Assembly (NCBI RefSeq): GCF_000682715.1
Contig: NZ_AWFH01000001.1
Coordinates: 434,001 to 498,000, forward strand
Direction of reading: 5' to 3'
DNA: 64,000 nt
Source of the DNA: Hyphomonas atlantica corrig.
GTDB lineage: Bacteria; Pseudomonadota; Alphaproteobacteria; Caulobacterales; Hyphomonadaceae
Position numbers and translations under genes: made by a program
The notes under the pieces: generated by a model
Database searches by the model: none
Told to the model about the DNA's origin: nothing
The model's input: only the letters and a program-made list of their open reading frames with translations
Shown here: positions 1 to 7,001 of the stretch, in pieces
How the letters are laid out: each line of letters opens with the position of its first letter
Numbering within the stretch: the first letter of the stretch is position 1

Positions 1-240
1 CGAAGCCTGTTCTTCCCGGCGCTGGGATTCCATCGCCGCCGCGATCAGTTGCGTATCAATATTCTTGATGTCGCTGAGGGCTGTCTCGCCAGCGCTTTCG
101 AGCGCCTCCAGCTTGCGCTCTGCCGCAACGCGCTCAGCTTCCAGCGCGTCGAGCTCTTCACGCGAAAACGTCTCCGGCATCGCCGCCGTCAGGGCGAACG
201 CAGAAAACAGGAACACAAGAGACCGGCACGTCGCGCGCAT
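1..240 (-). CDS. EnvC-like murein hydrolase activator, N-terminal part (cut by window edge)
   Basis: Only the first 80 codons lie in the window and the gene continues past base 1. The visible protein has a hydrophobic signal peptide (about residues 1-22, ending near TAAMPE). A charged, heptad-like helix rich in Glu, Arg, Ala and Leu follows. This layout matches the start of EnvC/NlpD-type coiled-coil proteins, periplasmic activators of amidases at division, but the diagnostic LytM (M23) domain is outside the window. Start chosen at the ATG at 240, with an AAGGGCAGG ribosome site just upstream; an in-frame ATG at 264 is the alternative. Family call is an inference from the coiled coil alone. 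Confidence 0.5.
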   Translation of the reverse strand, partial: MRATCRSLVFLFSAFALTAAMPETFSREELDALEAERVAAERKLEALESAGETALSDIKNIDTQLIAAAMESQRREEQAS

Positions 241-274
241 CCTGCCCTTATCGCAGCTGGTCATGACTTCAATA

Positions 275-805
275 TTAACCAAGTTGCCTCAACGCTGCCT
301 CGATCGCTGTCAGCTCATCCGACACCAAAGCGCAATGGACGGCGTAGTCAGATGGATCAAAGGCTGGCGCACCTTCCAGGAAATGCCGGATCAGGATCAC
401 GCAAGTGTTCGCGTCTCCCACGATAGACGCCGCGCGATCCCCCGCCCCGCCGTGAAGCACATCATTTCGATAGGCCGCCAATCTCAAGACCGCTTCGATC
501 TGGCGCGCCGTTGCCGGCAATTGTTCCGGCGGCAGCAGAAACTCGTCAGAGCGGGCGCGGCGCAGCAACAGTTTCAAGGGCGCCACCTTCGTCGGCGACT
601 TAAGGTCCAGCGTGTCGGCATCGTTTGCCGTCTCATAGGCTGACAGCGCCGCGATGGCTGCGCATTTCAGCGCAGTAACAAGACCGACGCTCACCCAACG
701 CCAGCGCTCCGGGTCGCGCTCGACCTCGGCCACTTCCCGCCTCGCCAGTTTCAGCGCCTCCAAGGCACCTGCCAGAGCTGGCGTGATCTTGTCAGCAGCC
801 GCCAC
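275..805 (-). CDS. Hypothetical alpha-helical protein with HEPN-like RNxxxH motif
   Basis: 176 residues, no signal peptide, predicted mostly helical. The segment AYRNDVLHGG (about residues 112-121) carries the Rx4H pattern, with Asn after the Arg, that marks the active site of HEPN-fold ribonucleases. Conserved charged helices precede it, as expected of a HEPN four-helix bundle. Start is a GTG at 805, 9 bases after the stop of the M28 peptidase gene, so the two are probably co-transcribed. No partner MNT nucleotidyltransferase or obvious antitoxin is adjacent. HEPN membership is inferred from one motif and overall helicity; it may be catalytically inactive or unrelated. Confidence 0.6.
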   Translation of the reverse strand: MAAADKITPALAGALEALKLARREVAEVERDPERWRWVSVGLVTALKCAAIAALSAYETANDADTLDLKSPTKVAPLKLLLRRARSDEFLLPPEQLPATARQIEAVLRLAAYRNDVLHGGAGDRAASIVGDANTCVILIRHFLEGAPAFDPSDYAVHCALVSDELTAIEAALRQLG

Positions 806-814
806 GCGAGGCGC

Positions 815-2239
815 CTATTCTGTGCCCACTGGGCTCATCGGCTCGTTTCGGAAATTCCAGCCTGTGTCGGCTGCGATATAGGTGAACGCCGCGTACACAG
901 CCACGTTCTGGCGGAACTCCTCGGCGTCGATCTTGTCGAATGTGTCGTCTGGCGTGTGGTGATAGTCGAAATAGTCACGGCCGTCCTGACCGGGCGTTAC
1001 GACTGGCACCCCTGCCCGGCGCAGCACGCCGATGTCCGGCCCGCCACCAGCGGCATTGTCACCTGGCGAAACACCCAGAGGCATCAGAACCTCTTTCATG
1101 ATCGCCGCATAGGGCAAAGCAGAGTCGCCAAAATTCGTCTGGAACCGCCAGATGCGCCCTGACCCGAAATCGCTTTCAGCTGCCAGCACGTGCTGTTCGA
1201 GCTCCTCAGCATGCTGGCGGGCATATGCCGCGCCGCCGAACAGGCCGACCTCTTCTGAACCATAGAGAACCACACGGATCGTACGGCGCGGCTTGGTCGG
1301 CAGATCCGCGATCAGCTTTGCCGCACCGACAACGATGCCGCACCCGGCGCCATCGTCCAGCGCACCTGTGCCCAGATCCCAGCTATCGAGGTGGCATCCG
1401 ATCAGGACGATCTCGTCTTTCAGGTCCGTTCCCTCGATTTCAGCAATCACATTTCCTGACGGCGCAGCATCGGCATACTCCACCCCGATATCCAGATTCA
1501 CCGAGACAGGCCCCCGCGCGAGCAGGCGGGTCAGCTGGTCTGCATCCGGGCCGGAAAGCGCGGCTGCCGGAAGATCGCCAAGCGCGCCCTCGCGTGACAT
1601 GCCGCCGGTATGGGGCATGCGACGCGGCTGGGTTCCCACAGACCGGATAAGACACGCGACACCGCCCTTTTCAGCCGCAGCCTTGGCGCAACCGCTACGC
1701 TTGCGCACGGCCAGCCCATAGCCCGCTCCATTCTGCGTCTTGTACATATGCTCGTCTATGAACGCGATCTTGCCTTTGATGGTGGCAGGGTCAGCGGCCT
1801 GCAGCTCCGCGAGCGATTCAAAACGCACAAGTTCCGCTTCCAGTCCGCCTTGCGGCGTCGCGCGGCTGCCGCCCAAGGCCGTGATGACGAGATCCTGTGC
1901 ATTTGGCCCGGTAACGCGCGCACTTTCCCGCGTCCGTGCCCAGTACGGAATGGTGAAGTCTTCCACGCGCACAGCGTCAAAGCCCAGCTCCTTGAGTTCA
2001 TTGATCGACCAGACACGCGCCCGCGCCTCATCAGGCGATCCGGCGAGCCTGGCGCCGATCTCCGTGGTCAGATCCTCGACGAATTTCAGGCCGACGTCAT
2101 CCTGAAGGCCGGCATCGATCAGGCCTTGCGTGGTCGCGGCAATGTCTTCCGGAAGCGCAACGTCCTGCGCCAGTGATGCCTGCCCACACAGTATCCACGC
2201 GCTCGCAAGCACACTCGCAATTGCCCTGCGGTTCTTCAT
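815..2239 (-). CDS. Secreted M28 family zinc peptidase with PA-domain insert
   Basis: 474 residues with a Sec signal peptide (cleavage near SLAQ, residue 25). A PA-like region lies around residues 110-255. The catalytic M28 domain shows the metal and catalytic residues: H283 in GCHLDSWD, D295 in LDDGAG, the Glu pair 329-330 in GSEEVG, D357 in ESDFG and H427/H428 in DYHHTPDD. This is the Q-type carboxypeptidase/aminopeptidase pattern, acting in the periplasm or outside the cell. The start at 2239 has a perfect GGAGGAAAGCG ribosome site; an open frame extends upstream to 2437 but overlaps the redoxin gene and lacks a signal peptide. Substrate is unknown. Confidence 0.9.
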   Translation of the reverse strand: MKNRRAIASVLASAWILCGQASLAQDVALPEDIAATTQGLIDAGLQDDVGLKFVEDLTTEIGARLAGSPDEARARVWSINELKELGFDAVRVEDFTIPYWARTRESARVTGPNAQDLVITALGGSRATPQGGLEAELVRFESLAELQAADPATIKGKIAFIDEHMYKTQNGAGYGLAVRKRSGCAKAAAEKGGVACLIRSVGTQPRRMPHTGGMSREGALGDLPAAALSGPDADQLTRLLARGPVSVNLDIGVEYADAAPSGNVIAEIEGTDLKDEIVLIGCHLDSWDLGTGALDDGAGCGIVVGAAKLIADLPTKPRRTIRVVLYGSEEVGLFGGAAYARQHAEELEQHVLAAESDFGSGRIWRFQTNFGDSALPYAAIMKEVLMPLGVSPGDNAAGGGPDIGVLRRAGVPVVTPGQDGRDYFDYHHTPDDTFDKIDAEEFRQNVAVYAAFTYIAADTGWNFRNEPMSPVGTE

Positions 2240-2309
2240 CGCTTTCCTCCTGCCAGTCCCACGTTGCATGAAGCTTACAAGGCAAGACGGCGCGATGAAC
2301 ACCCCTCTC

Positions 2310-2912
2310 CTAGAGTTGGGCTGCAATATGCAGCACGATCTCCATGGCGGGCCGGTCCTTGTAACTCTCTTCGCGCAGAACAGCGCGGACCGAGCGATCG
2401 GTGTCCACGAAGAAGATCGCCGGGTGCGGCACGCCATAGTAGCGAGAACCGGGAGTCATCCCCTCATTGAGGAGGTTAAAGTCCTTGATGGCCTGAGACT
2501 CCGGATCGGATGCGAATTCATAAGAAAGGCCATGCTTTTCCGAGAACTCAGCCAGCAACTCGGAATCATCATAGGAAACTGCCACGAGCGGCCATCCGAG
2601 CTCAGACAATTCTCCTGCAATTTCGTCGATCTGCTTCAGCTGTTTCTGGCAATAAGGACACCAGTCTACCGACCGGACAAACACAATTGCGGCGCCCCTC
2701 TCCCCCATCAGTTCAGGCAGGTCAGCAATGGCCCCATTCGTGCGAACCAGTTCGACATGCGGCACAGTCTGGCCGATGGCGAGGCCAACATCCGGCGTGG
2801 GGATGGCAGGCGCAGTCCCGCCTTCCTCTGCGCGCATCTCGACAGTTTCGCGCGCGCTTGCGGGTAAGGCGGTCAAAGCGATTGCGAGGCTGAGCAGAAT
2901 CGTACGGATCAT
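2310..2912 (-). CDS. Periplasmic thioredoxin-like AhpC/TSA redoxin
   Basis: 200 residues starting with a signal peptide (MIRTILLSLAIALTALPASA). The redoxin fold includes a CPYC motif at residues 85-88 in VDWCPYCQKQL, followed by peroxiredoxin-like strands (VAVSYDD) and a PAIFFVD segment with the cis-proline typical of thioredoxin folds. It probably reduces or oxidises exported proteins, or acts as a peroxidase. Start at 2912 is supported by AGGAGACGACCC. It sits upstream of the M28 peptidase in the same direction, with a 70-base gap. The precise redox partner cannot be read from sequence. Confidence 0.88.
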   Translation of the reverse strand: MIRTILLSLAIALTALPASARETVEMRAEEGGTAPAIPTPDVGLAIGQTVPHVELVRTNGAIADLPELMGERGAAIVFVRSVDWCPYCQKQLKQIDEIAGELSELGWPLVAVSYDDSELLAEFSEKHGLSYEFASDPESQAIKDFNLLNEGMTPGSRYYGVPHPAIFFVDTDRSVRAVLREESYKDRPAMEIVLHIAAQL

Positions 2913-2998
2913 GGGTCGTCTCCTGAAATCTCCGATGAGGCTTAAGCGCCCGGAACGCCGCTGGCGAGACGAAATGCCCACACCTCACAGAGGCTTGA

Positions 2999-3544
2999 TC
3001 AGGCGTGAGCGCGACGCGCCCGCCACTCATCGGCCGTTTGTCCGTAGACATCCCACATCATGCCCTCGAAAGGTGGTGGAGTCTTTTCCTTGCGCAGATA
3101 CCAGCTGCCAAGGCGTTCTGCCACGCGGATGGAGCCCACATTCTCCGGCAGGATTGTGTGAATGATCTCGGTCCAACCGAGGATATCGACCACATAGTCC
3201 ATCGCAGCCGACGCGCCCTCAGTGGCGTAGCCCTTCCCCCAAGCCGAGCGCGCAAGCCCCCAGCCAATCTCGGTACCGGGCCATCCAGCCGGACGCCACG
3301 GCCCAAGCCTGCCAACCCATGCACCTGTCGACTTCTCGATCACAGAGAACATGGAGAACCCTTCGATCGTCCACGCGCCCGCCATGCCGCAGACTGACCG
3401 CCAGGTCAGTTCAGGCCCCTGAACACCGCCGAGGTGCGCCATGACTTCTGGATCGGAATGGAAGGCATTCCAGGCAGGTAGATCTTCTTTGGCCGGAGGT
3501 CGCAGGACGAGACGTTCCGTCTCCAGGATTGGACCAATCGCCAT
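2999..3544 (-). CDS. GNAT family N-acetyltransferase (RimJ/RimL type)
   Basis: 181 residues. Opens with ETERLVLRPP, the standard beta-1 of RimJ/RimL-like acetyltransferases, and has EIGWGLARSAWGKGYATEG, the acetyl-CoA-binding motif A, followed by PENVGSIRVAERLG, motif B. It transfers an acetyl group from acetyl-CoA to an amine; the substrate is not predictable. Start taken at the ATG at 3544, preceded by AGAGGGAGATTGTC; seven more codons upstream are possible. It lies downstream of a terminator that closes the Bax-inhibitor gene, so it is likely expressed separately. Confidence 0.87.
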   Translation of the reverse strand: MAIGPILETERLVLRPPAKEDLPAWNAFHSDPEVMAHLGGVQGPELTWRSVCGMAGAWTIEGFSMFSVIEKSTGAWVGRLGPWRPAGWPGTEIGWGLARSAWGKGYATEGASAAMDYVVDILGWTEIIHTILPENVGSIRVAERLGSWYLRKEKTPPPFEGMMWDVYGQTADEWRARRAHA

Positions 3545-3568
3545 GACAATCTCCCTCTGCGGCACAAT

Positions 3569-3600
3569 GAAAAAAAGCCCCGCCTTGCAGGCGGGGCTTC
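3569..3600 (-). terminator. Rho-independent terminator of the Bax-inhibitor gene
   Basis: A perfect 10-base stem, AAGCCCCGCC (3575-3584) and GGCGGGGCTT (3590-3599), with loop TTGCA. On the minus strand it is followed by a run of U (A run at 3570-3576). It lies 26 bases beyond the stop of the Bax-inhibitor-1 family gene. Confidence 0.9.
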
Positions 3601-3625
3601 ATCTAAATGCGTTACGCCGATCTGA

Positions 3626-4372
3626 CTAGTCGCGGCCCGACATGATGGCGAGCAGGAACTGGAACATGTTCACGAAATCCAGGTACAGGCTGAGTGCACC
3701 GAAAGTGGTGGCAACGGCCATTGCGCGGGCATTGCCGGCAATCTGGAAGTACATGTTCTTCAGGCGTTGCGTGTCGTAGGCGGTGAGGCCAGCAAATACG
3801 AGCAGACCGACCACGGAAATCACCATGTGGAACATGCTCGACTTGAAGATGAACATGTTCAGGACCGACGCCACGATCACGCCAATGACGCCCATGATCA
3901 GGAATACGCCGAGTCCGGAAAGGTCACGTTTGGTTGTGTAGCCGTAGAGCGACAGGCCCCCGAACGCGATGGCCGTGGTCAGGAAAGCCTTTGACACGAT
4001 CAACATGCCGTCCGGCTGGCGCGCGTACACATAGACGATAGCGCCCATGCCGACACCAATCAGCGAGACGACCGACCAGTAGACGAGATTGGCCGCCGTC
4101 GGCGACGGATTCTTCATCACAAAGCCGGACAGAAGCAGGATTGCCAGCGGGGCAAACATGATGACAAGGCCGATCGGCCCGGTCAGAAGTGTGAGGGTGA
4201 CGCTTTCCGGTACGAGCGCACCGAAGGCATAGGCCAGCGCCGCAGTCAGCAGCAGGCCGAGCGCCATCTTGTTGTAGACGCCCAGCATGAAGCTGCGCAG
4301 GCCCTCATTGACCGACATGTCCATCGTCTGGCCAGTCGGCCCCGGCGAATAGGCACGATTAAAGTCATTCAT
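3626..4372 (-). CDS. Bax inhibitor-1/YccA family inner-membrane protein
   Basis: 248 residues with about seven hydrophobic helices, the layout of the BI-1/YccA/LFG family. The first helix follows a short cytoplasmic N-terminus. The C-terminal part, ALSLYLDFVNMFQFLLAIMSGRD, is the family signature. In bacteria YccA modulates FtsH proteolysis, and ftsH lies about 36 kb away in this window, so a similar role is possible but is inference. The gene is monocistronic: a terminator follows it, and a GC-rich hairpin lies in its 5' leader. Confidence 0.92.
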   Translation of the reverse strand: MNDFNRAYSPGPTGQTMDMSVNEGLRSFMLGVYNKMALGLLLTAALAYAFGALVPESVTLTLLTGPIGLVIMFAPLAILLLSGFVMKNPSPTAANLVYWSVVSLIGVGMGAIVYVYARQPDGMLIVSKAFLTTAIAFGGLSLYGYTTKRDLSGLGVFLIMGVIGVIVASVLNMFIFKSSMFHMVISVVGLLVFAGLTAYDTQRLKNMYFQIAGNARAMAVATTFGALSLYLDFVNMFQFLLAIMSGRD

Positions 4373-4398
4373 AGGTAGATTACCCTTTCTGTGTGATC

Positions 4399-4416
4399 GG
4401 CGGGGATTTCCCCGCC
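4399..4416 (-). promoter_or_regulatory. GC-rich hairpin in the 5' leader of the Bax-inhibitor gene
   Basis: Perfect 7-base inverted repeat GGCGGGG (4399-4405) and CCCCGCC (4410-4416) with a 4-base loop, 26 bases upstream of the start codon. There is no U run after it on either strand, so it does not look like a terminator. It could be a leader structure or protein-binding site. Confidence 0.4.
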
Positions 4417-4640
4417 AAACTTACTGTGAATATGGGTGAGACCAGCGATTTTCGCAAGCTGAACCGGTAGATGACCCGAACGGGCTTTTCAGGCCTGCAA
4501 AGTCCCACCACACATCAAAAGGCCAGCGTAATTGGCAGAAACTGCTAGTAATTGATACTGTTTGATTGATTTCCGCCTAATCAAAGCTTCAAACGAGTAG
4601 TATTCGCTATTTAGTGCTGCTCTCAACTTCGTGTTGTCCA

Positions 4641-4668
4641 TTGACTTGGTTTTGACCAAGGTTAATTT
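4641..4668 (+). promoter_or_regulatory. Possible sigma-70-type promoter overlapping an inverted repeat
   Basis: TTGACT (4641-4646) and TAATTT (4663-4668) are separated by 16 bases and sit about 55 bases upstream of the DUF2853 start. The spacer contains the palindrome CTTGGT-TTTG-ACCAAG, which could be an operator. This rests on consensus similarity only. Confidence 0.3.
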
Positions 4669-4722
4669 TCGTGTTCTGGCGCATTTCCAACAGTGGGGGC
4701 GCTTAGAATGAAGGGGACGTAA

Positions 4723-5055
4723 ATGGCAGACGCATCAGAATATGCCGAAAATATCAAGAAATATGCGAACGGTTACAATCAGGCCGCCGCTGAAAAAATC
4801 GTGGGACGTTTGGGAATTGCTCTTCGCAATCGGGATAGCTCGATTGTGGCGTGCAGCGATTCTGGTGAACTGGACCGCATCCGGGAAAAGTGGTGCCGTG
4901 GCAAGCTGGGGCTGCCGCACACACAGGGCGAGTTGGACGACGCGATCAAGGCTGTTTGCGACAAGATGAGCGCTGAAGGCGGAAACAAATCCCGCGTCAC
5001 GTTCTACTACCTGCTGGCCGAACATTTCGGCAAGCTGGACGCATTGGCCGGCTGA
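4723..5055 (+). CDS. DUF2853 family protein
   Basis: 110 residues, no signal or membrane segment. The pattern fits DUF2853: an N-terminal helix, a central SxxDSxELDRIREKWCRGKLGL block, DDAIKAVCDKM and the C-terminal VTFYYLLAEHFGKLDAL. Members are small soluble helical proteins of unknown function found in alphaproteobacteria and bacteroidetes. It has an AAGGGGACGTAA ribosome site and its own downstream terminator, so it is a single-gene unit. Confidence 0.88.
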   Translation: MADASEYAENIKKYANGYNQAAAEKIVGRLGIALRNRDSSIVACSDSGELDRIREKWCRGKLGLPHTQGELDDAIKAVCDKMSAEGGNKSRVTFYYLLAEHFGKLDALAG

Positions 5056-5082
5056 TACTGCCGACAATCAATCTTCCTGGAA

Positions 5083-5111
5083 GCCCGGCCCGCGCGCCGG
5101 GTTTTCTTTTT
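5083..5111 (+). terminator. Rho-independent terminator of the DUF2853 gene
   Basis: Stem CCCGGC (5084-5089) and GCCGGG (5096-5101) followed by TTTTCTTTTT, 28 bases after the DUF2853 stop codon. Textbook intrinsic terminator shape. Confidence 0.9.
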
Positions 5112-5136
5112 GCGCAGAACAGGCTTCAACCCAGTC

Positions 5137-5670
5137 ATGTATAGATTGTTTGCTGCCATTGCCGTCCCGGACCAGCTCCATCCCGGCTTGATGGAAACTC
5201 AGACCGGGCTTTCCGGCGCGAGCTGGCGACCGGAAGAAAATTTCCACATCACGCTCCGCTTTTTCGGAGACGTCTCGCATACGGACGCACGGGATCTCGA
5301 CGAGCTGCTCGCCGCCATCTCTTGTCCGCCGTTTGAATTGTCCCTCGAAGGCATGGGCTGGTTTGGACGCCGGGAACCATCAGCGGTCTGGGCCCGTGTG
5401 CGAGAAAGTGATCCCTTGCGCGCGCTCTCTGCCAAGTGCGATCAGGCGGCACGGCGTCTCGGCCTGCCATTGGATCGTCGCCCGTTCACGCCCCATGTGA
5501 CCCTCGCCTACCTGCACGGCACGCCACTGGACGAGACCCGCGCCTGGGTCGAACGTCACCACGCCTATCGCAGCGGATCCTTCTGGGTAGAAGGCTTCCA
5601 CCTCTACTCCAGCCACATGGGCAACGGCCCCAGCCGATATGTCGCTGAAGCTGATTACATACTGGAGTGA
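5137..5670 (+). CDS. thpR: RNA 2',3'-cyclic phosphodiesterase ThpR (LigT family)
   Basis: 177 residues, the normal length. The two catalytic HxTx motifs of the 2H phosphoesterase superfamily are present: HITL at residues 37-40 and HVTL at 119-122. The N-terminus MYRLFAAIAVP is the usual strand 1. It hydrolyses 2',3'-cyclic phosphates on RNA ends in the cytoplasm. The ATG at 5137 was chosen because it places the first strand at the family start; an upstream TTG at 5110 lies inside the preceding terminator. The gene may be transcribed with the radical SAM gene 80 bases downstream. Confidence 0.92.
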   Translation: MYRLFAAIAVPDQLHPGLMETQTGLSGASWRPEENFHITLRFFGDVSHTDARDLDELLAAISCPPFELSLEGMGWFGRREPSAVWARVRESDPLRALSAKCDQAARRLGLPLDRRPFTPHVTLAYLHGTPLDETRAWVERHHAYRSGSFWVEGFHLYSSHMGNGPSRYVAEADYILE

Positions 5671-5750
5671 CCCCGCGTCGCAGCGACTGACATAGATTAG
5701 TGCAGCCAAGAAAGTTCCTGATATGTTCTCGCATCAACAGGAGCAGGATC

Positions 5751-7001
5751 ATGGCGCGCCGTACCCTCATTCAGAAGCTGGAAATTCTCGCAGACGCGGC
5801 AAAGTACGACGCGTCATGCGCATCATCCGGATCAAGGAAACGAAACTCGGTTGGCACGAACGGGATTGGTTCAACAGAAGGCATGGGGATTTGCCACTCC
5901 TATGCCCCTGATGGTCGTTGCATATCACTGCTGAAAATTCTGCTGACGAATTTCTGCATCTTCGACTGCCGCTACTGCATCAATCGGTCGTCCTCGAACG
6001 TACAACGCGAGCGGTTTTCCGTTGAAGAAGTCGTCAAACTGACGCTCGACTTCTACAAACGCAACTATATTGAAGGGCTCTTTCTCTCCTCCGGGATTAT
6101 CCGTTCGCCGAATTACACAATGGAGCAATTGCTGGAGGTGGCCCGCAGCCTTCGCGAGGATCATGGCTTTCGCGGCTATATCCACTTGAAAACGATCGCC
6201 GAGGCAGATCCGGAACTGATCCGGCTGGCCGGCAAACATGCGGACCGATTGTCGGTGAATGTGGAGCTGCCATCCGAACAGGGACTGACGCACTACGCCC
6301 CGGAGAAAAGCGGACAGACCATTCGCAAGGCGATGGCGGATATCCGCTATGAGATTGATAACGTAAAGGACGCGAAAGCCAGCCGTATCCTGAAACGCGC
6401 AAAACCTCCGGCGTTTGCGCCCGGTGGACAATCCACACAAATGATTGTCGGCGCAGATGCCTCCAGTGACGCCGACATTCTCAACTCCTCCGCCCGGCTC
6501 TATGCGGGCTATGGCCTGAAGCGCGTCTATTATTCCGCCTACAGCCCGGTTCCAGACGCCAGCGCGGACCTGCCGCCCATCCGCCCTCCCCTGATCCGGG
6601 AACACCGGCTTTACCAGGCCGATTGGATGTTCCGCTTCTATGGGTTCACGACGGCGGAAATCACATCAGTTGCGGACAATGGCATGCTGGACCTCGACGT
6701 GGACCCGAAGCTGTCCTGGGCCCTGCGGAATCGCGGCCTGTTCCCGATGGATATCAACCGGGCGAGCTATAAGGAGTTGCTACGCATCCCGGGCCTGGGC
6801 CCAACCAGTGCCAAACGCATCGTCGCCGCGCGGCGCCACACCCGGCTGACATTGGATGATCTCGGCCGAATCGTTCGCAGCCTGAAAACTGTTCGCCCCT
6901 TCATTACGGCATCCGGATGGTCACCCGGAAAGCTGACAGATACGGCGGACCTGAAGCAGCGATTCCTTCCAGCGCCCAAGCAGCTGGACCTGTTCACATG
7001 A
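5751..7001 (+). CDS. Putative DNA modification/repair radical SAM protein
   Basis: 416 residues. The radical SAM cluster motif CxxxCxxC is at C69, C73 and C76 (CIFDCRYC). A helix-hairpin-helix DNA-binding motif lies near residues 335-372 (NRASYKELLRIPGLGPTSA), and the C-terminus ends QLDLF. This matches the family described as putative DNA modification/repair radical SAM protein (TIGR03916 type), whose reaction is not established as far as I know. Start has AGGAGCAGGATC upstream. Its stop overlaps the next start (ATGA at 6998-7001), so the pair is translationally coupled. Such proteins recur next to DUF4130/UdgX proteins, implying one pathway. Confidence 0.9.
   Translation: MARRTLIQKLEILADAAKYDASCASSGSRKRNSVGTNGIGSTEGMGICHSYAPDGRCISLLKILLTNFCIFDCRYCINRSSSNVQRERFSVEEVVKLTLDFYKRNYIEGLFLSSGIIRSPNYTMEQLLEVARSLREDHGFRGYIHLKTIAEADPELIRLAGKHADRLSVNVELPSEQGLTHYAPEKSGQTIRKAMADIRYEIDNVKDAKASRILKRAKPPAFAPGGQSTQMIVGADASSDADILNSSARLYAGYGLKRVYYSAYSPVPDASADLPPIRPPLIREHRLYQADWMFRFYGFTTAEITSVADNGMLDLDVDPKLSWALRNRGLFPMDINRASYKELLRIPGLGPTSAKRIVAARRHTRLTLDDLGRIVRSLKTVRPFITASGWSPGKLTDTADLKQRFLPAPKQLDLFT

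Larger units (their letters stand above)
4373..4722. other. 350-base gene-free divergent region, AT-richer than its surroundings
   Basis: This stretch separates the divergent Bax-inhibitor and DUF2853 genes. I see no convincing coding frame. It holds a GC-rich hairpin at 4399-4416, a perfect inverted repeat CTTGGT-TTTG-ACCAAG at 4645-4660 and visibly AT-rich sequence between about 4530 and 4680. Promoters for both flanking genes must lie here. A small RNA cannot be excluded, but no known family is recognisable. Confidence 0.6.
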
